Source of the DNA: Leishmania infantum JPCM5
Taxonomy: Eukaryota > Euglenozoa > Kinetoplastea > Trypanosomatida > Trypanosomatidae
Length of the DNA stretch: 64,000 nt
NCBI RefSeq assembly: GCF_000002875.2
Contig: NC_009406.2
Span: forward strand, 223,285 to 287,284
Direction of reading: 5' to 3'
The position numbers were made by a program, and so were the translations under genes. Below the pieces are notes generated by a model that was not told where the DNA came from, made no database searches, and was given only the letters and a program-made list of their open reading frames with translations. Each line of letters starts with the position of its first letter. Positions within the stretch are counted from its first letter, which is position 1. Positions 22,277-33,339 of this stretch are shown piece after piece.

Positions 22277-22750
22277 CTACTCCTTCCCGTGCTCCTCATG
22301 GTAACGCTGCATCGCCATTGTCTTCTGCTGGAGTGCGTCGATGACCTGATTTTGCTGCCGCTGCTTCAACACGATCGTCTTCTCTACCTGGTCCATGCTC
22401 TCCTTGATTTGCGCCGCGCGAGATAGGAAGTACTTCTTCGCGTGTTCCATCGACTGCTCCAGGAAGTAGCCGGTGCCGACGTCCACCAATACCTTGTCGC
22501 TCGGCACAACGGTGCCGCGCACAAAGAGCGACGATGTCATGCACACGAGCACCTCCTGCGCCGCTTCCGTCTTGGCGGCGTTCTCGCAAACGGCATGGTA
22601 CTGCGCAACCACGTCGTGGTTGTCCTGGTAGCGAGTGCGTCCGTTGTAGAGGCCGTCGTAAGCCGTCCCAAGACTACGCACATCATTGTCAAGCTGCTCC
22701 TTGAGGCCTTCGAGCTGCTCAATGGGTAGCTGATAGACGTTGATACTCAT
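22277..22750 (-). CDS. PFD5: Prefoldin subunit 5
   Basis: The protein is 157 aa, from the ATG that gives MSINVYQLPIEQLEGL to TAG at 22,277. The frame opens 38 codons upstream at a GTG, but that extension does not look like protein and the ATG matches the family start. Residues 1-45 and 105-157 are heptad-like coiled-coil helices. Between them lies the hairpin core with VCMTSSLFVRGTVV and VLVDVGTGYFLEQ, the segment that identifies prefoldin alpha-class subunit 5. Prefoldin is the cytosolic hexameric chaperone that delivers nascent actin and tubulin to the CCT chaperonin. Length is normal for the family. On the minus strand a CTCTTCC tract and CACAG lie some 20 bases before the ATG, consistent with trans-splicing. 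Confidence 0.95.
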   Translation of the reverse strand: MSINVYQLPIEQLEGLKEQLDNDVRSLGTAYDGLYNGRTRYQDNHDVVAQYHAVCENAAKTEAAQEVLVCMTSSLFVRGTVVPSDKVLVDVGTGYFLEQSMEHAKKYFLSRAAQIKESMDQVEKTIVLKQRQQNQVIDALQQKTMAMQRYHEEHGKE

Positions 22751-23620
22751 TGGATTGGCTGCAGTTGTATCTGTGTTGCGTGAAGGAAGAGCACGTATGC
22801 GTAGCGAGTGAGTACGCGTATTGAAGCACCTATGCACTGGCCTGTGTGAGTGATCTGTCGTCACGGCAGCTGCCCTCCTCTAATCTCTTCGCGCACGCAA
22901 GAAACGGTATGTAACGCGTGCGCCGTGCGGCGTGTTTCGAGGGACCGGCGGAGTGCGTGCGGCAAAAAATGAGTCGAGAACAGAAAAGGAGAAAGTGAGA
23001 GTGACGTCGGCGCGCAGAGCATGGAGCAGCTTTCAAGCACGGGGAGACAGGATGCGTTATCGCAAGCCATTCACCACTACGGCGCTGCGCAGCGGCTGAG
23101 GGGGGAAAGAGGAGGTCCTCACAGGGAAGTCGCAGAAGCACAAAAAAAAAACGTTCGACCACCTACGCATCTACTGTCACATGAAAATGGGGTGTTGAGC
23201 TTGATTCGCCTGTTCGCGCTTCGCATTTGGGTTATGCTGCGTGTGTCTAAGTGTGTGTATATGGGGGGGGAGACTTTCTGAGGGTGCCTGGCCATGCTCC
23301 GTCGCACAAGCGGCCCTGTACGCGCATGCGCAGACACACACACGCATGCCTGCACGCACACCGTATATAGCAGAGTCCACGCACGCGGTTCCTTAGTTCC
23401 TCAAAGCGCGGGAGAGTCGGCAGTGGGGCAGCGGCTCGAGAACCGGCATAAAGTGGCCCGCCTAGGCCGATCAGCAATCCCTCCCTCCACATCCGTTGCC
23501 GTCTTTGCGGTGTTTTACTCGCCGTCTCAAGTGTCCTTCGATCACTGCAACACGTGCACACACGTAGACGAGAGTGTGCCCTTGAAAAGGTGGTTCACCG
23601 AGTCACTTCACGGCAGTGCT
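22751..23620. other. Intergenic/UTR region
   Basis: 0.9 kb between the 99-residue protein gene and prefoldin subunit 5, with A9 tracts and a short G-run near 23,262-23,270. No gene recognised. Confidence 0.65.
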
Positions 23621-23920
23621 CTACGATGGTGCCAAGAAACGCCTGAAGTCGTCAAAGGGCGGGATCGGCAGCTCCTCCCACGCGACCTCGGCCGACTCGT
23701 GGATGCTCAGCGCTGGCGGCGCGTACTCCTGCAGATAGTGCGGTTCCATAGCATGCCACTCTTGGTAAGGCAGCCCTGGCACGAGGTCTGGGTATTCGCC
23801 GCGCGCATTCGGCACGCTCACACGCCATACGGGATCGCCGGGCACGAGGTAGAAGAGTACGCACGGCGATGTCGGTTTGTATGGAAGTGTCGCGTGATCC
23901 CATAAGCAAGCGCGCAGCAT
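23621..23920 (-). CDS. Small conserved-looking hypothetical protein (99 aa)
   Basis: The C-terminal 99 codons of a longer minus-strand frame (open to an ATG at 24,166, which would give 181 aa) have strong GC-rich third positions and protein-like sequence, for example MLRACLWDHATLPYKP, VPGDPVWRVSVPNARGEY and YLQEYAPP. The start at 23,918-23,920 is preferred because a pyrimidine tract (CCACCCCTCTTC...TTCTTCC on the minus strand) and CAGCAG lie 18-21 bases upstream, and because the upstream part is repetitive and contains an out-of-frame ATG. The peptide is rich in Pro and aromatics, has a mild hydrophobic segment (CVLFYLV) and an acidic C-terminal third. It may be a small subunit of a mitochondrial complex, but no family was recognised. 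Confidence 0.55.
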   Translation of the reverse strand: MLRACLWDHATLPYKPTSPCVLFYLVPGDPVWRVSVPNARGEYPDLVPGLPYQEWHAMEPHYLQEYAPPALSIHESAEVAWEELPIPPFDDFRRFLAPS

Positions 23921-23941
23921 CGGCTTCGTGACAAGACGCTG

Positions 23942-23943
23942 CT
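23942..23943 (-). promoter_or_regulatory. Probable spliced-leader acceptor AG for the 99-aa gene
   Basis: First AG on the minus strand after a CT-rich tract at about 23,982-23,947; it lies about 21 bases before the chosen ATG and argues against the longer 181-residue reading. Confidence 0.4.
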
Positions 23944-25059
23944 GCAGCACCAAAGGAAGAACTCCGATGAAGAGGGGTGGCCAGACCGCGGAATAGGGAG
24001 TGCGAGATACCACGACACCGCGCGCACAACCATTCGCTGTGGCTGATCCGTGAAGAGAAAGGTATGTGCACACAGCGTGGGGAAGTGGAGTACGGCACTG
24101 ACCGGAGCAGAGCGAAAGAGTCAGACATGCGCACGCACGCACACCCCGCGCACCGTGCAGCAACATGAAGGCTGCGGAACGCAGCCCATAACGCTACGGC
24201 ATCCCATCTCCGCGCAACTACCCTGCTCTTCATTGTATCGTTCACGGCAAACGTGAAAACGGTGGAGTCGGAGACGGAGGGCGCCTTGAAAGTTTGAAGG
24301 CCCCCCTCAGTGAGTCTCGCCACCGCCAAGCACGCACAAGCACGCGTCATCGCTCCTCTTTAAATCTCTGTTCTTTTTGTCGCTGAGCCAGTCGCCGACT
24401 CTGCCGTTGAAACGAAACCAAAATGAGGAATGAAGACGAGGCAGGTCGAAGCACAAGTCTGCGTACACCTCCCTCCTCAGCCCCATCTCGTCCTCTCTGC
24501 ACCTTGCCAAGCGTCACCAAACACAGCAGCGTGAAGTATTTCCTTTTTGGCGTTCTTTTCGTGCTCCTTTGCGTCAGCCGCAGAGCCTCCGAGCACTTCG
24601 AAACGGACAACGAGAAAAATGCGGCGCAGGCAACGCCAGCAAAGCCGCTTCTCCGCAACGCAGTGACGGAAACCGAAAGAATTGGGCCACACGTACATAT
24701 GAGGGGCTCGCGCAGACTTCCTTCTCTCTCTCGCTCCACCTCTCGCCACGCGCTAAATCAGCCGTGCACCCACACCTCGAACCTGAAAGACAACGTGAGA
24801 GGGGGATGGCGGCGCCGCGACTGCGAAAAGCAGCAACACCGAGAATCTGCTACTCACTTTCTTGTGTGCCTTTCTCTCCCACACAGAGCATGGGGCATAC
24901 CGCCCACCTTATTTCTCGCCCCCCCTTCCCTGTCAAAGGTCCGATATCGCGTGATGCGGCGCAGCGCTAGACGCGCGCGCCACAGCAGTGCGCCCATTCA
25001 GTCATTTGAGCACGGGCCTCTGCCCTAAACTATACCCAGCCCCCGCGTCGCAGGTCGTC

Positions 25060-25406
25060 TCATAGCCGCTCACAATCATGCCGATCGCCATGTGGTGCAT
25101 CCCCTTCGGGGTGGCTCGGGCCTCCCACCAGTAGGCAGTGCGAGGGCCCGGTATGGGACGCACTCAAGTCTCGTTGACACTTCGCCCGCCACATCGATGA
25201 CACAAGCCAGCTCACTGTTGCAGTTAGCTCCGACGCAACACCATCCAGGACCTGGCCCTGCCACTTCTGATGGTGGCGCGGCATTGGCAAGGATAAAGGA
25301 GGGGCCGCCTGGCTTCTCCCCAGAGAAAGTGGAGGGGGTACTGGACCCTGAGATGCCACGCGCTGAGAGAGGTGTGTGGGCCCCTCCCCCTCTCCGTCAT
25401 GAGGGG
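25060..25406 (-). mobile_element. Diverged SIDER2 retroposon
   Basis: Reading on the minus strand, the element starts at 25,406 with CCCCTCATGACGGAGAGGG, passes a TGGCATCTCAGGGTCCAGTA block like the 5' signature shared by trypanosomatid ingi/L1Tc/SIDER elements, and continues into sequence collinear with the three young copies in this window (for example GGTGGGAGGCCCGAGCC near 25,120 against the same block in the others). Many substitutions and small indels separate it from them. It lies in the probable 3' UTR of the membrane-protein gene, in the sense orientation, as is typical for SIDER2. Confidence 0.75.
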
Positions 25407-25613
25407 CCGCAGCAACGAAAGGAAAGCGGAAAAACGTCCTGATGCGTCCCTCACGCTCTCTCGGAGAAGAGCCCACGTAGACACTCGCGCATGGACAGAC
25501 GCCATCGCTCCCCGCACGCAAAACCACGATGGCGACAAACATGAGACCGCCTGCGTTGATCGTATCACCTTCTTTTAGCTAAGAGAACGAGGTGCTGCAG
25601 AGCATGTGGCGGA

Positions 25614-27461
25614 TTAGGCGCCAGGGACGTACACGCCACCGCTGTGGCGTTGCGACGACCCTTCATAATCGCCGCACTCCTCGTCCTTGTATTCCTCATC
25701 GAGCTCTTCGTCATCCTGGAAGGCGTGCTCCTCTTCCAAGTCTTCCTTCTCGGTGTGCCGCTCAGCACGCTCCCTGCCCCGTGGCACAGGCGCTGCCAGA
25801 GCTCTCGGCCCTCCAGCGCTGTCTGCCACATTGCAGCTATACCTGTTGTCACCGCGCTGATGGAACTCACGGCCTACCTGCAGCGGCGCAACGGCGAACG
25901 AAAGAATCTGCTCAAAGACCGACTTGGGCTTGCTTACGACGGCGTTGCCGCTCTCGGCCTCGTTGCCCGAAGCTAGCCGTAGGCTCTGCTCAGCAGCACC
26001 ACAGCCGCCTGGCAACGCCGACGGCGGCATCTGCGGCACACCACCCCCGCTCTCTGCCGTGTAGCGACCCAGCAGCACACGCGTCGTCTCGTTGAAGTAG
26101 TGCAGGTCGTGATCCAGTGGATGAACGGCGGTTACCACGGAGCTGGTGACAGCGCCACCCCTCAGGTGCGGGCCAGCTCCAGACGAAGCCCCGGCACCCG
26201 TGGCTCCAGTGCCGGGTAAAACGCTCGAGGTGGCATGCGCTTGGGCAGAGCCACCCGCAACCCCAACGTTGCCGCCACTGACGCCTCCGTTCACTGAATA
26301 GCCGTCGCTACGCTCCTCTTCATCGCTGGACCACATCTCCGGCCCTGCGGCGCCCGATTCACCGCTTACCGGGCTCGCAAGACCATCGCTGCCGCCGTTG
26401 CCAGCGCCCCTCGCCGGGATGACGGCCGCTTCGGCAGCAGCCACAGCCACCCGCCGGGCACGTTTGCGCTGCCGCGTCTCCGCGGCCTGCTGCCCGATCG
26501 GGTCGAACGTGGCGTCCATGCGAACGCAAGCAGCGGTCGACGGCGCCAAAATGGAGAAACGCGCGCCGTTGGCGCCGATCTTAGTTCTGCCTGGGGTGGC
26601 AGCGTCGAGGTTCAGCCAATCGCCGCCCCTGACAATGTTGCCCATGTCCACGTCATCCACCTCGCCGGGTTGACGAGTGCCGTTGAGACGCAAGCCCTTT
26701 ACCTTTCGCTTGTACCGCGTGCGGCGGCAGACGCACCACATGGCAAGGGCGATGATAGCAGCGGGCACCACGAGGGCGATGAGACCGAGGAGAGCGAGGC
26801 GCATCGCAGGTGCGCGGCGCGTGCCGAAGTTGTCGGGAGGGGGTGCTGACGATGAGGGGGGCAGTTCTGTGCCCGCGTCGCCTTCACCGACCAAGACGAC
26901 AACAATGTCGGCCGCTGAGGGCAATAACGACGACCTCCTCAACGATGACACCGCGGACGACCCCCGCGGCAACGGAACGGACAACGACGACGAGGAAGCC
27001 GGGGTCTCTGGAGCCTTTGCTGCTTTGCTGCCCCTCCCGTTAGCGCCTGGGCTGACGCCGGAGCTCGAGGAAGACGGCACGGATGCAGAAGCGCTCTCCT
27101 CCAAGGCGAACACATCGCCGGCTTGCGAAAAAGTGACGATATCGTCAACATCGCCGTCAGCCCGCGCGGCGGCCACCACAACAGCGGAACCCGTATGGTG
27201 CGGTAGCGCTACAGGCTGCAGCAAGGGCACAGTGAGCGGTGGCGCGCGTAGGCCCTTCCCCCTCCCCAATACAGCGCCGTGTAAGGCAGAGACGCAAAGA
27301 GTGCCATGAACACCGTCGCCGCGGGGTGTCGTCACCACCGCCGTCATAAGTGAGAAACTGCACAGCAGGGCCACAAGCAACAGCGCCCGTTGAAGCATTC
27401 GCGCCGTGGAGACGCGAGGACTGCGGTTGCGCTGCAGCCCTTGATGAGGCACGGGACACAT
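25614..27461 (-). CDS. Type I membrane protein with signal peptide and acidic cytoplasmic tail (615 aa)
   Basis: First in-frame ATG at 27,459-27,461; a second at 27,396-27,398 (MLQRALLLVALLCSFSLM) would give 594 aa and place the signal peptide right at the N terminus. The hydrophobic signal core is at about residues 25-40 (first-ATG numbering). An extracytoplasmic, Ser/Ala/Pro-rich domain of about 180 residues follows, then one transmembrane helix at about 220-244 (LALLGLIALVVPAAIIALAM) ended by the basic stop-transfer CRRTRYKRKVKG. The cytoplasmic region of about 370 residues is Gly/Ala/Ser-rich and finishes in a strongly acidic stretch (DLEEEHAFQDDEELDEEY). No enzyme motif was seen, so a surface or endomembrane role is an inference. 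A six-codon upstream ORF lies at 27,470-27,490. Confidence 0.82.
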   Translation of the reverse strand: MCPVPHQGLQRNRSPRVSTARMLQRALLLVALLCSFSLMTAVVTTPRGDGVHGTLCVSALHGAVLGRGKGLRAPPLTVPLLQPVALPHHTGSAVVVAAARADGDVDDIVTFSQAGDVFALEESASASVPSSSSSGVSPGANGRGSKAAKAPETPASSSSLSVPLPRGSSAVSSLRRSSLLPSAADIVVVLVGEGDAGTELPPSSSAPPPDNFGTRRAPAMRLALLGLIALVVPAAIIALAMWCVCRRTRYKRKVKGLRLNGTRQPGEVDDVDMGNIVRGGDWLNLDAATPGRTKIGANGARFSILAPSTAACVRMDATFDPIGQQAAETRQRKRARRVAVAAAEAAVIPARGAGNGGSDGLASPVSGESGAAGPEMWSSDEEERSDGYSVNGGVSGGNVGVAGGSAQAHATSSVLPGTGATGAGASSGAGPHLRGGAVTSSVVTAVHPLDHDLHYFNETTRVLLGRYTAESGGGVPQMPPSALPGGCGAAEQSLRLASGNEAESGNAVVSKPKSVFEQILSFAVAPLQVGREFHQRGDNRYSCNVADSAGGPRALAAPVPRGRERAERHTEKEDLEEEHAFQDDEELDEEYKDEECGDYEGSSQRHSGGVYVPGA

Positions 27462-28899
27462 GGTTATGCTTATGTGGGCGTACCTATCATTGCTCGTGCG
27501 TAAGGACTCGCAGCACGATTGCCGCCGCACTAAAGAGGGAAACAGCCGGGAAGAAACGTCTGTGGGCGTGTGCCGGGACAGCGGCACAGACACCACAGGC
27601 AGAAGGGGTGAAGGCAGCGCACGCGGGAAAGAAAAAGAGGCGCAACCCCTCTTCCAGTGCCGATGATGCGCGGCGCCAGCAGAGAAGAGAGACGGTGGTG
27701 TACGAAGCACACAGCGCACTCCCCCTCCCCCTCTCACTCTCCCAGCATCACCACGCAAACGTGCGCGCACACTCAAATGACGCCCTCGTGTGTTTTCCTC
27801 TGTTTGCGGCTGCTGAAGGCGCACCGCACGCGTCCTCGATGCGCTCGGCCAATGAGCTGCGGATGCGCTTTGCACGCATTACTCCGCGGGCGGCTTCGAC
27901 TTCTCCCCGCGTATCCGCGCGTGTATGCGAGTTGCCGGATGCCGAAGCCTATCGCTGCAGTGTGTGTGTGTGGGGGGGGGGGATAGAGGGAAGGGTAAGC
28001 GGTGTATCAAGCAGTGGGACGGCCTACTGGCGCCCGCCGTGTACAGGCGCTGCGGTCAGCCTTTGATAGCGGTGCTGGCGCATGCGCACACGGAGACAGA
28101 CAAGCAGCACCAAATGCAGAGCACAGCGAAATCGAGGGGGCGGCGAGTGGGATGGGGGGTGTTGGCGTCGTGTGCCGGAGGAGGTCAAACGGTGCCCAGT
28201 GGAAATAGAGCATAGGAGGAGGGGTGGGACGGTGCGGCGAGAAAGAGGGGCCAAAGAAATCGAACGACAAAGAGAGATGAGGCGATGCATGGAGGGATGA
28301 GGAGGTCATCATGGCGCCATCCCCTGCGTTGCCCTTCACATCGTCTCCCCTCCCCCTATCGTCCCTGCCGTGCCACGGTCGTCAGGAGCAGTCGCCGCCG
28401 CACAGAGGCTCCGCACATCGAGCACGAGGAGCGGCACGAGAGGGGTGCCGAAGGGGGAAGGGGTCTTGCGGAAAAGACGGAGACGGAGGGAAGGGCGAGC
28501 ATACGTCGGGGAGCGGGGGGAGGCACATAAAGCGCGCGAAGTGCCACGCTCGGCGTCTCTCTTGTGCCACGGAGACGGAAAGAGCAGCGCACGCCGGTGA
28601 CGAGCAGGGGGAGCCTGCGAGGCACACTGGCGCGTGTATCTGTGTGAGTGTACGGCGTTGCACTCCGCTCCAGCCCCCCGCCGCAATGCAGCGCTCACGC
28701 ATGTCAGCAGTCTCAGTCCTCCTCCGCATTTTCTGCGCGGTTTGCGCACTTTGCACTTTTCGTTTTTTCCCTCTGCGCCTCGTGCCATTTTCCTCGCCAC
28801 CTCTTCAGGCGCGTATTCGAATACCGCACCAGCGCCGGAGGCTGGCGCCGGAACGCCAAAGCGCATTTTGCCGTTTACGTGCCCGCCCACCACGAACAA

Positions 28900-29000
28900 N
28901 NNNNNNNNNNNNNNNNNNNNNNNNNNNNNNNNNNNNNNNNNNNNNNNNNNNNNNNNNNNNNNNNNNNNNNNNNNNNNNNNNNNNNNNNNNNNNNNNNNNN
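28900..29000. other. Assembly gap (about 100 N)
   Basis: Run of N bases; its round length suggests a scaffold gap of unknown real size. Confidence 0.99.
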
Positions 29001-31996
29001 GGCGACCGCGTGGAGGGTGTTCGGTGAGGTGTGGGATGGGGAAGAGCCTGGTGCTCAAGTCGTGCGGGTGTTGTGAAGGATGCTGCTGTTTCTTCTCTGC
29101 TTTTGCGTTTGTGCACCACCACCACCACCGGAGCGTCCTGGAGCCACGATGAAAGAGAGAGGAATGAGGAAAACGGCAAAGGAAGCTAACAATAAAACTG
29201 AAACCAAGCAAGTGCTAAGCGAGCGCACGGAAAGGGTCTGCGAGCGGGGGGTGGAGGGGCTGTACGGATTTTCCGTAGGTGCAGGCTGTGAACTTGGGGG
29301 GAGAGTGGGGAGCACAGAGAGACAGAAAAGTCTAGAGAAACAGCTCAAACACAAATGTGAAGAAGGGAGAAGAGGCGCGACGGCGTGACGATGCCGATTC
29401 CGTTTACTCTCCGTAGTTTTGTGACGTTCAGTAATATGGGAAAGGAGGCAGTTGGACGTTGTGTGTGAGGGGAGGGAGGGTTAGAACGGAGAGTGGAATG
29501 GAGTGTGTGTGTGAGACAAGAAGTCGTGAAATAAAAGTGAGAGCGAGCCGCGGAGGACCAGACAACAAATCATGCAAAACAGAGAACAACCCTTGGTGTT
29601 TTCTTTTCGTTGGGGGAGGGGAGGATGGGAGCTCTTTGTGTGTTTTCCTCTGGCTCTTTGGTTTGGTTTGTATTTTTTTTTGTGCTTTTTTGATAACCCT
29701 GATGTTTTTGGTATGCGTGCGCGTGTGCGGTGGATACGGAGAGGCTGTGCGTAACCGCGTGTGTGGTGTGATTTGAGGAAAAGAAAGGAAGGTGGGAACG
29801 AAGGAAGAAAAAGAAAAGGGGGCGGTGGTAGGTGACGCAGAGCTACTGGAAGAACAGCAGAGAGAGGGGGGGAGGAGGCGGCAAAGTGACGAGTCGACCA
29901 CTCCAATACGGAGGACGAAGGTGAACAGAAGGTGGTGAAGAGGGCAACGTACGCGACCCGGGCGCACCCGTGTGCGCACACATACATGTATTCCGTGTAC
30001 TCTGTGCAACCCTCGTATCCAGGAGGTATCCTACCCAACCCCAGCCCACCTCTTATCGCTGTGGGGGGGTACGAACACACGTTTCCTTCTGTGTGCCGCC
30101 ATTGCGCTGGTGTTGTCGCGCCTGTGCGTGTGTGTGTGTGTGCTTCTTTTCTTCTTGCACTTATTCGCCTACCTCAATGCGGTTGCTATCACGACACCAT
30201 CAAGGGAAAAAATAACCCTAACGAGAAAGTAAGCGGTAGTGCCTCACGCATACGTACACACATACAGAGAGAGGCACACAAAGGCAGGAAGATGAACAGA
30301 CATGACTGCATGCCTGGCGCGCAGACATAGAAATACACATCCGTTACAGGTGGTACGAAGAGAAGAGGAAGTAAGTTGAAGTCCGAAGAAGAACGCACAC
30401 ACACAACTCACTTGCATGCCTGAATATGCGCATCGGTCACAACAGACAGCAGGAGCACACAGAAAAGAAAAAAGGGTGAAACAAAAAAAAGCAAGTACAA
30501 AGAAACAAACGCCACAAGAAGTGAATACAGCAAGGCAGGTGTGCGGTGTGCGGTGTGCGTGCGTGCGTGCAGATGAGCTCGAAGGAGCGCAAAGGGAATC
30601 GCTACATGTTCACAGTACGCACACACACAGCACACCTGCCTCGCTGTATTCGCCTCTTGCCGTTCTTCGCGATCGATCCGTGGACCATGAACATACGTGC
30701 CTGGCACACATACATACACCATAAATACACAGAGAGAGGAAAAAAAAAGAAAAAAGAACGCAGCGCACACAAGAGGTATGCGTACATCAGCAGTCCAATT
30801 GAGGGGGGCCATACACACAAGCCTATGCGCACACGTATATAAGTGCTTTTCTTCGGCTCGCCGCCACACAACTGAGAGCACAAAGAAACCGCACGGCATG
30901 GACGCCACGAGTACAACTGCAGCGCGCGCGAAGGGCAAGAACGAAAAAAAAAAACGGCGACGGAAGTACGAGGAGACGACGAAAAGAGGATGCAGAGCAA
31001 TCCTCTTGTCGATGGAGGCGGAGATAGTGGAAGAGAGGGAGAGAATCTCCGCGAGCCGCAAAGAAAGTCTGCACGTCTTTAGAGGAAGAAGGGCGGGTGT
31101 GGTGGGAAAGATGCCCCACCCCATCCCTAGTAGACAAGCGAACGGGAGAACATGAACAGCAATACACACGAGCAGCGAAAAAAAAAGGGTGCAAAAACAA
31201 AAGGGGGAGAAGGCGAAAGAAGCACTCCCGACTTCGGAATTGCACCATGTCCACATACAAGCGTGTCGGTTCCTCTTGTTTGTTCGCCTCCCCCCCCTCT
31301 CCACCACCACCCTACCTGCGCCGCCCTCAGGTGTAAGAGGAAGGCGAGCGAAGGACAGGGAGGTGTAAGTCCACCACCACCCCCACCTTTGATTTTTATC
31401 ACCTCAGGGTCCTCCCTTCCCCATCTCGAGGATCATGAAAACCAGCAGGAGATACGCGCAAGCAAGAGAGGCAAATGTTTCTTTACTACACAGGAAAATG
31501 AGAACGGCCACACAGAGAAAGAGGGAGAAGGGGGGAAAAAGCGTGCATCGAGCATCAAGACGGCTACATTAAGCACGTCACAACAAAGAATAAAACAAAT
31601 CGGCGAAAAGGGGGTGGAGGGGCAGAGAATAGGAAGAGATACTGCAACAAACACAAACTAAAAAACGAAGGCGCAAAGAAAGGTTGCGGCGACACACAAG
31701 AAGTGGGGCATAAAAACAGCGCACGGGCAACAAGAAGGGACACAAAAAGGGAAGAGGGAAGATGGACACAAGCCGACGCATACACACACAGAGAGTGACA
31801 CAGACGCACATGCCTGATGAGCAGCGTCTGCATAGACACGCATACCAGCTCACCTAGGCATAGAGAGACATGGGCAGCCGTGGTTCGTTGTTTCCCCTTG
31901 CGGAACAAGGGAAGGAGGGAACGCTTTCACACGCCATTGCTACCCCTTCTCTTCGTCTGGCCTCACTCACCCGAACGGTCGTCCGTTCCCTGTCCT

Positions 31997-32535
31997 GATC
32001 AACGCCTCCAGTCCGCCACGCAACATGAACTCAGACACCACTCCACCCGGCCTGTCACAGGCCTCATCGCGTGGCGCCAAGCAGCCGTAAGCACGCGTTG
32101 CAGCAGTGCCCCTCATCCATCCGAGTACGGCCTCCGCCTCCAACTCTACCCGCCCCCCCCGCCCGCCTCGCCGGTGGCCACCTGGTGCGTCCCTCGGGGT
32201 GGCGCAGGCTCCCCACCAGCAGGCAGTGGAGGGTCGGGTGGGATACACGCTCGAGTCACGCGGGCACTCTGCCCCATCACATACATGATGGAAACGCGTT
32301 CACCGTCGCAGGTAGCGCCGACGCAACGCCACCCAGGACCGGACCGCCCACATCAGCGGCGATAGATCGCTCTGGCTTCTCCACGTCGTCGGCGCCTGGC
32401 CCTGTCACCACCGGAAGTGGCTCTGCACTTGGCAGGGACAGGGGCAGGGGGGCTGCTTGGCTTCCTCACAGAGTGGAGTTAATAAACTCTGAGATGCCAC
32501 ACACCGAGATGTTCCTCTCCCCCTGTCATGAGGGG
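31997..32535 (-). mobile_element. SIDER2 retroposon, young copy A
   Basis: About 540 bp on the minus strand. Its 5' end at 32,535 (CCCCTCATGACAGGGGGAG) and the following GTGGCATCTCAGAG block match the family's 5' signature. The 480 bases at 31,997-32,476 are identical, apart from about one base, to copy B at 47,989-48,468. It ends at GGCGTTGATC without an obvious poly-A tail. It lies about 4.4 kb downstream of the stop of the CCCH gene, probably in or near its 3' UTR, in the sense orientation. SIDER2 elements in Leishmania 3' UTRs are known to lower mRNA stability. Confidence 0.85.
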
Positions 32536-33339
32536 TAGAGGGTGAAACACAAAGAAAGCAACGAGATCGGTTAACCAAACAAGGGCACGCAAACACACAG
32601 ACAGAGGCGAAAGAAAATAAGTTTGAAGACGCCCTAGGGGAAAGGAGGAGGAAGAGGGACAAGAGCGTCACCTGTGCATTGACAAAGGCGGTGTAGAAGA
32701 CGGGTAAGGGTTAAAAAAAAAAGAAAAAGGACAAGGGCGAGAGGGAAAATGGGGGAGGGGTAAGAACAGAGACAAGTAGAAAGGAAACCGCCATGGCGAC
32801 GACAAGCTCGAAAACGGTTGTGCCCTTTCCTTGAGTCGTCCTCTGCTTCGTTCGATGCTTAGGCATTTTCTTAGTGTTTGTCTCACGTAAGCCAACCACA
32901 GCCGGCACGAACATCTTCCGTTCACCTGAAAACAAGAAAGCAAACAAAAGCAAGAGGAAACGTTTCACCCAGCCACACACCCCTCGCCAAAAAAAGGGGT
33001 GCGAGCCGAGGTGCCACGCTGTCCAGATGGGAAACGGGGGAGGTTACACCGCAGAGAGCTACGGAGATAAAACAAGAGAGAGGAGGAAAGGGAGCAGGGG
33101 TACCTCTGTATCCATAAGCAACACAAAAAAACAGCGACACAGCCACAGCAGAAACAGAAAGCTCGAAAGAAAACAGAAACAAAACGAGACCTAAAAAAGA
33201 CGCCGCCCCTCGCCGCATCGCCGGCAGATAAAAGGTACAAGCGCAAATCGGTACTTTGCCGTGTCCGCCTACGCATGAACAGACTATTCATCCGCCTTCT
33301 ATCTGCACACTCCACCACGAACAAGTCAGCACATCAGCG

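Larger units (their letters stand above)
23921..25613. other. Intergenic/UTR region with an old SIDER2 copy
   Basis: 1.7 kb downstream of the membrane-protein gene. Apart from the degenerate SIDER2 at about 25,060-25,406 nothing was recognised. Confidence 0.65.

Noticed and set aside
32071..32538. 155-codon plus-strand ORF, seen again at 48,063 and inverted at 56,578
   Set aside because: It is the antisense of the SIDER2 repeat and appears in every copy for that reason.
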